From positions 496,001 to 560,000 of the forward strand of contig NZ_CP009292.1 of NCBI RefSeq assembly GCF_000767465.1: a stretch of DNA of 64,000 nucleotides, read 5' to 3'. The notes under the pieces are model-generated. The model did not search any database. It saw nothing but the letters and a program-made list of their open reading frames with translations, and had not been told where the DNA came from. This DNA is from Novosphingobium pentaromativorans US6-1 (GTDB lineage: Bacteria > Pseudomonadota > Alphaproteobacteria > Sphingomonadales > Sphingomonadaceae). Each line of letters opens with the position of its first letter. Position 1 is the stretch's first letter. Below are positions 7,541 through 16,194 of the stretch, in pieces. The position numbers and the translations under genes are program-made.

Positions 7541-8538
7541 CCTGCCGCCGTGATTTCTTCGGCGATCTGTGCCCAGATTCGGCCTGAAGTACGCGCGCCT
7601 TCGAGGTATTCCTCGGGCGTCAGGTGATGGGGAGGACGAGCCGGCCCGACGTTCATCCAGCCTCCCGCGTTAATGCGCTCCTTCTCGAGGCCAACGTTGT
7701 ACTTGGCGAACTCGGTATGTTGCCCACGCGGGAACAAGGTCGCCATCGATGGTGCGATCCGGTCGGAAAATTCCTTGGCCTTGCTCCAGTCGCCGGACGC
7801 TTTCGCGCCTTCGACCAGATCGCGCAGATGCGTCGCGACCTCGGGCCCACAAGCTGCACCGCTCGACCAGAAGGCCTTCATCGCATCGGGATCGATCCGC
7901 GCGCTCATGTAATATTCCATGTCCATCACCAGGAAACGGATATTGCCTCGCGACGCATTGAGATCGTTGACCAGCCGATTGTTCGCCCCGGCGGCATACT
8001 TCACGCCCCTGACCTGCGGAATATCGGCCATCTGCGCCCAGAATGCAGGGGGCCACGTGTAGCGGAACGCCGCGAAATTGGCATAGATGAAGATCGTCGT
8101 ATCGGGACAGGCCTCTGCGACATCCCGAAAATAGCTGACTGCCATGGAGGTGTCGGCAGGGCACCACATCGGCAGGCCCAACAGGACGCCGTTCGCCCCC
8201 ATGTCGCTCGCCTCGCGCGCCATTTCAATGGTATCGCGCGTGCCGAGGCTGGTGGCGCCGGCAATGAACGGCACCCTGCCCGCCGCCGTATCGATAGCGG
8301 TGGACATGAACTTTCGCCGCTCCTCGCGGGTCATGGTGCAGCATTCTCCAAGCGTACCCATGCCCATGAGGCCATCGATGCCTGATGAGATCATCGCCTC
8401 GGTCGCGCGTGCGACCTCGTCGACATCGACGGTGTCCGTTTCGCGCCAGTCCCAGCCATTGGGCGTGGCCGGCGAAGGCAGCATCGCCCAAGCGCCGGTA
8501 ATTTCGTCGATCGTCAGCAGTCCAGGAGATTTTGTCAT
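7537..8538 (-). CDS. NahE/PhdJ-like hydratase-aldolase, aldolase 2
   Basis: A 333-residue DHDPS-superfamily barrel. Y152 in FIYANFAAF and K180 in RGVKYAAG are the expected Tyr and Schiff-base Lys; GMGTLGEC and GLPMWCPAD match the NahE group closely. It should hydrate and cleave an aryl-substituted pyruvate to an aldehyde and pyruvate. The ATG at 8538 is chosen to match the N-terminus of its paralogues; an open frame extends to 8577 but enters the hairpin between this gene and the receptor gene. Its stop overlaps the isomerase start. The adjacent isomerase and dioxygenase strongly support a role in bicyclic or substituted aromatic breakdown. Confidence 0.88.
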   Translation of the reverse strand: MTKSPGLLTIDEITGAWAMLPSPATPNGWDWRETDTVDVDEVARATEAMISSGIDGLMGMGTLGECCTMTREERRKFMSTAIDTAAGRVPFIAGATSLGTRDTIEMAREASDMGANGVLLGLPMWCPADTSMAVSYFRDVAEACPDTTIFIYANFAAFRYTWPPAFWAQMADIPQVRGVKYAAGANNRLVNDLNASRGNIRFLVMDMEYYMSARIDPDAMKAFWSSGAACGPEVATHLRDLVEGAKASGDWSKAKEFSDRIAPSMATLFPRGQHTEFAKYNVGLEKERINAGGWMNVGPARPPHHLTPEEYLEGARTSGRIWAQIAEEITAAG

Positions 8539-8565
8539 CAGACTATACCACTCTGTAAGGAAGGT

Positions 8566-8592
8566 ACCCCGAGGCACGAGTGGCCTCGGGGT
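8566..8592 (-). terminator. Hairpin between TonB receptor 1 and aldolase 2
   Basis: ACCCCGAGGC (8566-8575) and GCCTCGGGGT (8583-8592) form a perfect 10-bp stem with a 7-base loop in the 69 bp gap. No T-run follows on the minus strand. It may be a partial terminator or a stabilising hairpin that lets receptor and enzyme levels differ. Confidence 0.55.
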
Positions 8593-8607
8593 CGAATTTG
8601 GGCAGGC

Positions 8608-11025
8608 TTATTGCGGACCGAAGTGCCACCGCGCCTCGAAACCGAAGATACGCGGCTCGTTGTACGTACCGGACGTGAAAGCGAAGGCACCGGGCGACCC
8701 GAGGTTGGGCGCCGCGACGTAGAGCTTGTCCGTCACGTTCGTCACGAATGCGGACAGATCGACGTCCGAACCCAGGACACTGTTCCAGTCGAGACGCAGA
8801 TCGAGCACGGCCCGAGCCGGAACGGTGATGGCATCGTAGTTGATCTTGCCCGAGCCATTGACCTTGGCCCGCATCACGACGTCTCCGACTTCGCTCGGCA
8901 GCGGCAGCGTGTAGGCAACCGAAGCATTGTAGGAGAACTTGGGCGCCCCGTAGAACACCGTCGCCTCGAAGCTCTTGATGCCAGGGGTCAGGAACGCCGG
9001 GAAGTTCACAGGCGGAACGAAGGTGTTCTTGTTGACCGCGAAATCGAGGACCGACATGCCACCGGACAGCTGCAGCGAAGGCACCGGCCGTACCGAAAGC
9101 GCCGCCTCAAGTCCCTTGACCCGTCCATCGCCCACGTTGGCGAAATACAGTGCCGTAGGATTGTTGCCGGGATTGAAGTCGCCATCGACACCGCCGGTGG
9201 CGGCCAGAACCTGGTTGATGCCATTGGTGTTAACGGCGTACTGCAGATCCTTGTAGTCCGCCTGGAACAAGGCCAGGTTGAACGTGACCGGCACGGTGCC
9301 GAGCGCGAAGCGGCTCTTCAGGCCGACTTCATAGTCGGTGACCGTCTCCGGGCTGAAGGACTGGGCGCCGGCAGCAGCGAGCGTGCCGCCCAGGATCGGC
9401 GCATTCAGGCCGCCCGAACGATAGCCACGCCGCGTCACCCCGTAGAACAGGATCTCGGGAGTAACTTGATAGTTTACGCCAAGGGTGTAGCTCCAGAAAT
9501 CCTCCGATGACGAAGCCTTCCGGGCAGGATCCTGCAGACAGGTGTCCTCGCTCGCCGCGGTCTGCGGCAGTTGGCCACCGATCGAGCAGAGCGAATGATC
9601 GTCCTTGGAATAGCGCAGGCCTGCATCGATGCTCAGACCTTCAAGCGCAGGCGTGATGGCGCCGAATGCCAGGTTGATCTGGCTGTAGGCCGACTTGCTC
9701 TTGTCGCGGTAGTAATTGCCCGACCCCAGGGGCGCGAAGACCGGCGGCGGTCCGGGCGACGCAAGCGAAGGAACCGTGAAGTCGTAAGTGCCCGGAGGCG
9801 CCACGAGTTCGTAGGCCGTCCCGGACGGGCGGAAATCGAGATAGAAGCCGCCCACGATATACGTCAGCGCATCGTTGAAGGCCTTGCCGCTCAGCTGAAG
9901 TTCTTCGGTAACCTGCCGGTAATCGACAAACCGATAACCCGGGATCAGCGGGAATGCGTAGCCTGCCTGGTTAACGTAGGCTTCAACGTAGTTCTTCTGA
10001 TAACCGAAGATGTTCTTGATCGTTACCGAGCCGATATCGAGGCTGGTCGTGTTGCTGATCGTTTCCCGCTTGTCCCGCGTCGAAAGCGGGAACGGTGCCG
10101 TACCCGTACGCGGCCCATTGGCCAACTGATCCTCATAGGCCTGCTGGGTCAGAGGAATGACGAATGCGAACGGCGTGCCGGCGAAATTGTTGGGAAGTCC
10201 CATCGAATTGGGATCGTAAGTCAGCAGTTGGGCCGCAATGCCATTGGTCGCCGCACTGAAGTTTTCATAAACGAAGACGTTCTTCAGCCCTTCAAAGGGC
10301 TCTGCAAGGACCGAAACACGGAATGCATTGGAATCGAGGTTGGCAAAGTCGCGTCCGGGGAAGCTCAGGTTCTTCTGATAGCCGTCGCGCCGGTTGACCA
10401 CGCCTGCAACCCTGATCGCAAGCTTGTCCTCGATCACCGGAATATTCAGCGCGCCTTCGGCCTTCATCCAGCTGTAGTCGCCTACCTGCAGGTCGGCATA
10501 GCCATTGTAGTCGTAAGTCGGCTGACGGGTGTTGGTGAGGATCGCGCCAGCTTCCGAATTGCGTCCGAAAAGCGTACCCTGCGGTCCCTTGAGGACCTGC
10601 AAGTTGCCAAGATCGTATGTCGGAAGCGCAGCACCGAAGATGGTCGTCGGAACGTCGTTGACGTAAGTGGTGACCGCAGGCTGCTGGAACCCGAGAGAAC
10701 CACGCGACATCGCGCGAATGCTGTAGACTGCGTTGGTTTCGCTACCAACGAAGAACAGGTTCAGGCCAGGGACGACCGCTGCGATTTCGCTGACCTTGGT
10801 AATACCGGCAGCGCGCAGCTGATCGGAGCCAAGTGCCGTTACCGAGATAGGCACCTTCTGGATGTCTTCAGCCTTGCGACGCGCGGTCACAATGATTTCA
10901 GGCTGAAGTATCGAGGCGGCAGCCTGCTCTGCGGAATCGTCCTGCGCTTCTTGCGCGTACGCGGCCTGCGATGAAAGCGCCAGCGCCGCCACTGAAGCCA
11001 GGAACAGCGAACTTCTTTTATTCAT
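8608..11025 (-). CDS. TonB-dependent outer-membrane receptor 1
   Basis: An 805-residue receptor. Residues 1-24 are a Sec signal peptide ending AYA; the TonB box and start of the plug are at EIIVTARRKAEDIQKVP near residues 43-60; the plug has VLKGPQGTLFGRNSEAGAI; the barrel ends in GFEARWHFGPQ. GGGGAGG lies just upstream of the ATG. Such receptors move substrates across the outer membrane using TonB energy. Sphingomonads carry very many, often beside the catabolic genes for their ligand, so this one probably imports an aromatic or conjugated substrate for the flanking ring-cleavage genes. The ligand cannot be predicted. Confidence 0.95.
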   Translation of the reverse strand: MNKRSSLFLASVAALALSSQAAYAQEAQDDSAEQAAASILQPEIIVTARRKAEDIQKVPISVTALGSDQLRAAGITKVSEIAAVVPGLNLFFVGSETNAVYSIRAMSRGSLGFQQPAVTTYVNDVPTTIFGAALPTYDLGNLQVLKGPQGTLFGRNSEAGAILTNTRQPTYDYNGYADLQVGDYSWMKAEGALNIPVIEDKLAIRVAGVVNRRDGYQKNLSFPGRDFANLDSNAFRVSVLAEPFEGLKNVFVYENFSAATNGIAAQLLTYDPNSMGLPNNFAGTPFAFVIPLTQQAYEDQLANGPRTGTAPFPLSTRDKRETISNTTSLDIGSVTIKNIFGYQKNYVEAYVNQAGYAFPLIPGYRFVDYRQVTEELQLSGKAFNDALTYIVGGFYLDFRPSGTAYELVAPPGTYDFTVPSLASPGPPPVFAPLGSGNYYRDKSKSAYSQINLAFGAITPALEGLSIDAGLRYSKDDHSLCSIGGQLPQTAASEDTCLQDPARKASSSEDFWSYTLGVNYQVTPEILFYGVTRRGYRSGGLNAPILGGTLAAAGAQSFSPETVTDYEVGLKSRFALGTVPVTFNLALFQADYKDLQYAVNTNGINQVLAATGGVDGDFNPGNNPTALYFANVGDGRVKGLEAALSVRPVPSLQLSGGMSVLDFAVNKNTFVPPVNFPAFLTPGIKSFEATVFYGAPKFSYNASVAYTLPLPSEVGDVVMRAKVNGSGKINYDAITVPARAVLDLRLDWNSVLGSDVDLSAFVTNVTDKLYVAAPNLGSPGAFAFTSGTYNEPRIFGFEARWHFGPQ

Positions 11026-11115
11026 TTCAACCTCCCCTTATTAACATTCTCGAATATATCGAATACATTAATGTCAAGTGGCCGGACGGACAATATCAAT
11101 CCGGCCATTTATTCA

Positions 11116-11943
11116 TCAAACCACCAACTCCGCGAAGCCCAGTCCGGTAATGAGCTCGGGCATCGCCTCGTATCCGATGACCCTGCCCTTGGCCGCGGGT
11201 GTCATGGCCATGGCGCAAATGAAATTCTTCATTTCCAGCGCGCCATTCCCGGCTGCGTCCTCGACTTCGTCATCGCTTAGCGCAATCAGGGCTTCCACGT
11301 CGTTGGCTTCGATCAAAGCCATGAGATCTTCGTCAAATTCTGCGTTCACCCGCCCCATCTGCTCGTCTCCGACCCAGTGGCTCATGCCACCAGTCCCCAG
11401 GACGACGACTTTCTCATCCCCGGGCCAGGCCTCGATCGCGCGGCGCACGCTATCGCCGAGCGCGAATGCACGGCGGCTCGACAACAGGGGTGAAATCCCC
11501 GAATTGAGGTAGATCGGGATGACCTTCAGGTCCTGATTGTCGGCGAGCGACAAGCGGTACGGAATGGCGATCGCGTGATCCACCGTTATGGCCTTGGCGA
11601 ATGCCCAGTCCACACCGCCGCGCAGTCCGAAATCGAGGATATGGCGCGCCAGCGGCTCGTTGTTGGCGATTGCCACGCGATCGAAGCCGAGCCAATCCTC
11701 GAAAGGCATCTCGACATCGCCGATCGCGATCAAGCACGACGGAATGCAGTGCGGCCCGAAGCACGTGTAATGGTCCGACCCTATGACAATCGCCGTATCT
11801 GCACCCAAAGCCTTAACCCGAGCGCCAACTTCGGCGAAATGCCCATAGATGGCCTCATGCTTTCCCGGGCTCCAGCGCTGTTTCGGGACCATCGTTATTC
11901 CGGGATTGTGCGGCAGCACGAACCCGCCCACGATCTGTGCCAT
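11116..11943 (-). CDS. LigB/CarBb-type extradiol dioxygenase large subunit, copy 1
   Basis: A 275-residue class II extradiol dioxygenase catalytic subunit. H12 in VLPHNPG and H58 in GSDHYTCFG correspond to the two iron-binding His of LigB; the LEMKNF segment near the C-terminus carries the likely Glu ligand, and GGMSHWVG holds the catalytic His. The ATG at 11943 matches the usual M-GG-F family start; the open frame extends upstream to 11979 without support. It sits 86 bp after the small LigA-like subunit. The pair resembles CarBaBb/FlnD1D2-type enzymes that cleave biaryl diols. Overall it is close in organisation to the second copy at 36943. Confidence 0.9.
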   Translation of the reverse strand: MAQIVGGFVLPHNPGITMVPKQRWSPGKHEAIYGHFAEVGARVKALGADTAIVIGSDHYTCFGPHCIPSCLIAIGDVEMPFEDWLGFDRVAIANNEPLARHILDFGLRGGVDWAFAKAITVDHAIAIPYRLSLADNQDLKVIPIYLNSGISPLLSSRRAFALGDSVRRAIEAWPGDEKVVVLGTGGMSHWVGDEQMGRVNAEFDEDLMALIEANDVEALIALSDDEVEDAAGNGALEMKNFICAMAMTPAAKGRVIGYEAMPELITGLGFAELVV

Positions 11944-12029
11944 GTCGCTAAACTCCCTTCGTGCGCATGTGCGCAGCACCGGCCCGGAGCGGCTGAACGA
12001 TATTACCCATCGGGTCCATCGGTTGGCGC

Positions 12030-12290
12030 CTATTCATTTTCAGCCATCACCTGCAGATATTCGGTCCGCTTGCCGCGACCATGTATTGCCGAGAATGCCC
12101 CGAGCAGAAGTCCGGGATTCACGCCGTGCGCGATGAGCGCCTTGAGCTTCCAGGAGAGCAGCAGTTCGCGCTCTTCCGCTGTGATGCGGAACCTGTTCAA
12201 GTACTCACCCATGTCGGCGAGATAGGCGGCGCGCGCGTCATCGCTGGTCGTCGCCAGCCAGATCGCGCGTTCGATACCGTTCACGCTCAT
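12030..12290 (-). CDS. LigA/CarBa-like extradiol dioxygenase small subunit, copy 1
   Basis: An 86-residue all-helical protein with the conserved GVNPGLLLGAFSAIHG segment near residues 55-70, the hallmark of LigA-type small subunits that cap the active site of LigB. SYK-6 LigA is about 139 residues, so this is the short form seen with CarBa-type enzymes. It begins 10 bp after the aldolase 3 stop and precedes LigB1, the same order as in the second module at 36943-39141. Confidence 0.87.
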   Translation of the reverse strand: MSVNGIERAIWLATTSDDARAAYLADMGEYLNRFRITAEERELLLSWKLKALIAHGVNPGLLLGAFSAIHGRGKRTEYLQVMAENE

Positions 12291-12300
12291 GGCCGCTGCC

Positions 12301-13317
12301 TCATCCGCTCACAAGCGGCTGACCCGCCTGCACCTTCGCTTCCAGATCGGCCCAATTGCGTCCAGCCTTCGCGGCGCCATCGAGGAAATCCTGCGGGGTA
12401 TTATGGTACGGCGGGCGGCAAGGACCTGCCTTGATCCAACCGGCCGCATCCATCCGCGCCTTTTCAAGGGCAATGTTGTGCTTGGCAAACTCGTGCGGAT
12501 CGCCGCGCGGGAACAGCGGCCGGGTCGACTGCACCATCGCGTCGCTGATTTCCTTTGCCTTGTGCCAGTCACCTGTCTGCTTGGCCTTGACCACTTCGTC
12601 GCGGAAGGTCGTGACGACCTTGGGTCCGCACACTGCACCGGTAGTCCAGAACGCGGTCATGAATTCCGGGTCGATGCGCGCCGCGGCATAGTATTCCAGA
12701 TCGATAGGCATCAGGCGGATGCGGTTCTTCGAGGCACGGACAAACGACGGCCAGCGCATCCGCGACGACAGCTTGGCGGTCACCACCTGCGGTATTTCGC
12801 TCAGCTGAGCCCAGAACGGCGCCGGAAAATCGTATTGGAAGATGCCCGGATTGGCATAGATCGAAATGGCCATTTCCGGGCAGGCTTCGGCCACGCTGCG
12901 CACGTAACCCACGGCCGAAGCCGTATCCGCCGGACACCACATCGGAAGTCCGATCATCGTCCCGTCGGCACCGAGGTCCGATGCTTCGCGCGTCAACTCG
13001 ATCGTGTCGCGGGTGCTCAAAGTCGTGGTGCCGGTGAAGAAGGGCACTCTTCCACGCACCGTCTCAACGGCGGTGGCGACGAAATCATGCCTTTCCTGTC
13101 TCGTGAGGGTAGCGCATTCACCCAGAGTCCCGAACGAGAGAATCCCGTCAACGCCCGCTTCGATCAAAGCCTCGATGGCACGCGCGGTCTCATCCAGATC
13201 GACGGTGTTGGCCTCACGCCAGTCCGACGCATTCGGCTTCGACGGAGTGGGTATGATCGCCCAGGCTCCGCGAATCGAGTCGACCGTCAACAGTTCCTTG
13301 CGCCTTGCCACATCCAT
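12301..13317 (-). CDS. NahE/PhdJ-like hydratase-aldolase, aldolase 3
   Basis: A 338-residue DHDPS-superfamily protein. Y154 in SIYANPGIF and K182 in VTAKLSS are the expected catalytic pair; [12 protein letters not shown] and [12 protein letters not shown] are family segments. The start is uncertain: the ATG at 13317 fits the paralogues, while another in-frame start at 13362 would add 15 residues. It heads a run aldolase-LigA-LigB on the minus strand and would act on the ring-fission product of the LigAB enzyme that follows. A perfect TGTTATAACA palindrome lies about 110 bp upstream. Confidence 0.88.
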   Translation of the reverse strand: MDVARRKELLTVDSIRGAWAIIPTPSKPNASDWREANTVDLDETARAIEALIEAGVDGILSFGTLGECATLTRQERHDFVATAVETVRGRVPFFTGTTTLSTRDTIELTREASDLGADGTMIGLPMWCPADTASAVGYVRSVAEACPEMAISIYANPGIFQYDFPAPFWAQLSEIPQVVTAKLSSRMRWPSFVRASKNRIRLMPIDLEYYAAARIDPEFMTAFWTTGAVCGPKVVTTFRDEVVKAKQTGDWHKAKEISDAMVQSTRPLFPRGDPHEFAKHNIALEKARMDAAGWIKAGPCRPPYHNTPQDFLDGAAKAGRNWADLEAKVQAGQPLVSG

Positions 13318-13675
13318 TCTCCAAATCTCGATCTGCTTGCCTGCAGATGCTCGCTCAGCCATCCCAAAGGAGTTGCAACAGCCAGACCCCTTGTAAGCGA
13401 TTTTTCAGACACGAACGAGCAAATTGTTATAACAGGATGAATAGACCTGTACGGTGCTGAAACAGAACCGAGAAATGCGCGCTGCAGCGTTGAGCGCAGG
13501 GCAACGATCGGAAATTGACTCACTTGCGCTGCTGGCAACACCGGCAGGACGTTTCCTCAAGAGACGCCTTCTGCCTGCGGCAATATATGTAGTGGGGGCA
13601 AGAAGGTTGTCGACAATTGAGGGCTGAATCGCCTTCCCGGTTCGACCCATAATCAAAGCACGGAGGATGCAGTCC
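13318..13675. promoter_or_regulatory. Divergent control region between aldolase 3 and the VanA-like gene
   Basis: About 358 bp with no supported gene. It contains the strongest copy of the repeated element, TTGTTATAACAG, at 13424-13435, and a second perfect 10-bp palindrome TTGTCGACAA at 13607-13616, some 60 bp before the VanA-like start. Each could be an operator for one of the divergent genes. Confidence 0.5.
13424..13436. promoter_or_regulatory. Candidate operator copy c (TTGTTATAACAGG)
   Basis: Contains the perfect palindrome TGTTATAACA at 13425-13434 and is the best match to the consensus among the seven copies in the window. It lies 107 bp upstream of aldolase 3 and about 240 bp upstream of the VanA-like gene. 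Confidence 0.55.
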
Positions 13676-14785
13676 ATGCCTTTTATCAAGAATTGCTGGT
13701 ACGTAGCGTCGTGGTCCCACGACCTCGAGCCGGAGAAGTTGACGTCGCTCATGATAATCGGCGAGCCGCTGGTAGTATATCGCCGCGCGGACGGCGGTGT
13801 AACAGTGATGGAAGATCGCTGCTGCCATCGCTTCGCTCCCCTCTCGAAGGGGCGCATCGAGGATGGTTGCAACCTGCGCTGCATGTACCACGGCATGAAG
13901 TTCGACCAGGACGGTGCGTGCATCGAAATCCCGTGCCAGGACACCATTCCGGAAAGCGCACGCGTCCGGGTATACCCAAGCGTCGAGCGCGGCGGCTGGC
14001 TTTGGGTATGGATGGGTGATGCCGCGGCCGCCGATCCCGACCTGATCCCGCCGGTCGTCGGGCTCGACGACCCTGATTGGGTCCTCAAGCCGGGTCAGCT
14101 CGATTACGAGGCCAACTACGAACTGATCAACGACAATCTCACGGACCTCACCCACCTGGGCTACGTCCACAACAATTCCTTCGGCGCGACCGAGGAATGG
14201 GCGCGCATCCTGCCGACCGTGCGCCGTACCGAACGGGGCATCCGCGTCACACGCTGGATCCCGGCGGGACGCGGCTTGAGCATGAAGGAAGACGGCGAGA
14301 AGGGCCTTGCTGACTATGTCGGCCTCGACTGGGCCCAGTGGAACAACAGCGACTACTACGCCGCGGGCGTGCTGCTGCTGACATCGGCGATGTATCGCCC
14401 CGAAGACATGCCGGCGGATGGGAAGTCCCAGCCCACCGCGCAACCCGTCAATGCCTCGTTCTCAAACCATATCCTTACCCCGATCGACGAGCGCCATACG
14501 CGTTACTTCTTCTCGTTCGGTCCGCGCGCCGTGGATGGTGACGAACAAATGGCCCTCGGCCTTGTGGAAGTGGCAAAGATGGCTTTCAACGAGGATCGGG
14601 TAATGATCGAGGCCCAGCAGAAGATCATCGACAAGGGCGCCCCGAACGAAGTGATCATCAAGGCCGACGTTGGACCCGTGCAGATGCGTTCGGTGATCCG
14701 CAAGCTGATCAAGGCCGAAGGCGGAGAGACCCGTGCCGCCGATGCTTTCACAACCGAGCCCGGCGCCGAGACCATGCCGGCCTGA
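13676..14785 (+). CDS. VanA/LigX-like single-component Rieske oxygenase (aromatic O-demethylase type), copy 1
   Basis: A 369-residue oxygenase. The Rieske motif is C49-x-H51 and C69-x-x-H72; the mononuclear iron motif is NDNLTDLTHLGYVH near residues 155-168, with Asp and two His. The N-terminus KNCWYVASWS is typical of vanillate- and dicamba-type demethylase oxygenases. The ATG at 13676 has CGGAGG 9 bases upstream; the ATG at 13667 directly abuts that site and is less likely. The family removes O-methyl groups or hydroxylates, using a separate reductase that is not found here. A paralogue lies at 47476. Confidence 0.9.
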   Translation: MPFIKNCWYVASWSHDLEPEKLTSLMIIGEPLVVYRRADGGVTVMEDRCCHRFAPLSKGRIEDGCNLRCMYHGMKFDQDGACIEIPCQDTIPESARVRVYPSVERGGWLWVWMGDAAAADPDLIPPVVGLDDPDWVLKPGQLDYEANYELINDNLTDLTHLGYVHNNSFGATEEWARILPTVRRTERGIRVTRWIPAGRGLSMKEDGEKGLADYVGLDWAQWNNSDYYAAGVLLLTSAMYRPEDMPADGKSQPTAQPVNASFSNHILTPIDERHTRYFFSFGPRAVDGDEQMALGLVEVAKMAFNEDRVMIEAQQKIIDKGAPNEVIIKADVGPVQMRSVIRKLIKAEGGETRAADAFTTEPGAETMPA

Positions 14786-14800
14786 CCGCCGCCCGCCAGC

Positions 14801-14830
14801 GGCCCTGCAACACCCGAGGTGCCAGGGGCC
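14801..14830. terminator. Hairpin between convergent genes
   Basis: GGCCCTG at 14801-14807 pairs, with one bulge, with CAGGGGCC at 14823-14830, and inner bases extend the stem. It lies between the convergent VanA-like and amidohydrolase genes, a fitting place for a shared terminator, though no T-run is present. Confidence 0.35.
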
Positions 14831-14941
14831 GATATGGCGGGCATCACCGCAAGCGGCGGTCTTGGAAACGCAGTTCCATTCCAGCAGTGACAGGCGCGCA
14901 CCAAGCACCTGACACTGCCGGAACGAATTGCCGTCCGCCAG

Positions 14942-15922
14942 TTACAGGCCGAACAACCGGCGCGAATTGTCGCGGCAGATCTTCATCAGGTCAGCATGGC
15001 TGATCGGCGCGGTTTCGACGAGATGATTGAAATGGTCAGCATCGGCGAGCGGATAGTCGGTAGCATAGAGAATGCGGTCGGCGCCCATTTCCAGGATCGC
15101 GCCAATCATCGTCGCCGGGGACAGGTTCCCGCTGGTGGTAATCATGATATTGTTGTGGATGTAATGGGTGATCGCATGCTTGGGCGCCCCTTTCTGCGCC
15201 TGTGTTGCAGGCTCGATCTGATCGAAGCGGGCGCAGTGGAAGGGCAGCAGTTCCCCCATATGCCCAAGCACCAGCTGCATGTCGGGAAAGCGATCGAACA
15301 CGCCCCCCAGGATGATCCGCAGCGCATGCAGCCCGGTTTCAACGCTCCAGCCCCAGGCCGGCTTTTCCAGCGCAGGATAGGCAGCGTAACTGCGCACCGG
15401 ATCCGGTGTGGTGATGCCGGGGTGCAGATAGATCGGCACGTTCAGTTCGGCAGCCTTTTCCCAGATCGGCAGGAACCTGGGTTCGTCGAGGTACTCGCCT
15501 TGGGTGTGGCCGTTGATCATCGCGCCGACGAAGCCAAGCTCGTTGACACAGCGAACCAGTTCACGCGCGGCGGCCTGAGGATCCTGTACAGGCAAGGCCG
15601 CCCAGCCCTTGAAACGATCCGGATGTGCGGCGATGCGCGCCGCCAGGAAGTCGTTCATGGCCTGGGCCGTCGATTCCGCTCGGTCATGATCGGGATCGAG
15701 CTGCACGGAGCTGCCGTTGTAATAGGAAAGGACCGCGATCTCGATCCCGATCCGATCCATATCGGCAATCCGGGCCGCGTCGGTATCCCGCAGTTTCTTC
15801 ATGACCTCAACCGCGTGCGGGCCCGTAAACGGGTCCTTGCCGTGCGACACCATGTCAAAATAAGCGTCCTGAGCCGGATCGAGGAAATGTTCCTCAAGCG
15901 CAATCTTGCCTTCGATGGTCAT
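14942..15922 (-). CDS. Amidohydrolase-family decarboxylase (gamma-resorcylate decarboxylase-like)
   Basis: A 326-residue metal-dependent TIM barrel. The metal ligands line up with gamma-resorcylate decarboxylase: E10 and H12 in ALEEHF, H167 in IYLHPG, H221 in LGHMGE and D289 in ATDYPL. The family non-oxidatively decarboxylates hydroxybenzoates (2,6-dihydroxybenzoate, 5-carboxyvanillate and relatives). GAGAGG precedes the ATG. It is divergent from the GMC oxidoreductase and convergent with the VanA-like gene. It could generate a phenol ready for ring cleavage, but hydrolytic family members such as LigY-type enzymes are an alternative. Confidence 0.85.
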   Translation of the reverse strand: MTIEGKIALEEHFLDPAQDAYFDMVSHGKDPFTGPHAVEVMKKLRDTDAARIADMDRIGIEIAVLSYYNGSSVQLDPDHDRAESTAQAMNDFLAARIAAHPDRFKGWAALPVQDPQAAARELVRCVNELGFVGAMINGHTQGEYLDEPRFLPIWEKAAELNVPIYLHPGITTPDPVRSYAAYPALEKPAWGWSVETGLHALRIILGGVFDRFPDMQLVLGHMGELLPFHCARFDQIEPATQAQKGAPKHAITHYIHNNIMITTSGNLSPATMIGAILEMGADRILYATDYPLADADHFNHLVETAPISHADLMKICRDNSRRLFGL

Positions 15923-16194
15923 ACCGGTCCTCTCACTGTTTTCATCAGACTACGCCCTGCGCAGGTCCGTGCGAGTCCGAAGTCATGCAAACTTTCGCGG
16001 GGTCGCGTTGCCAATAACTCACGCTTCCTGGCCTGCCGGAAGGCGCAAACGCGCACTTTGCGCCAACCTCGCCGAATTCATGCGCAGCGGTTTTGCCCGG
16101 CTCTGCCAGGGGCGACCCCCGGGTCGCTCAATACACGCTTGGCGCAAAGACCAGGCGGGACCTATCGTTCGCCAAATCTAGGGAGAAATGGATA

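Noticed and set aside
7537..8538. Aldolases as lysine-pathway dihydrodipicolinate synthase
   Set aside because: The GLPMWC, IYAN and AFWSSGA wording is that of NahE-type hydratase-aldolases, proteins are about 40 residues longer, and five copies lie among ring-cleavage genes.
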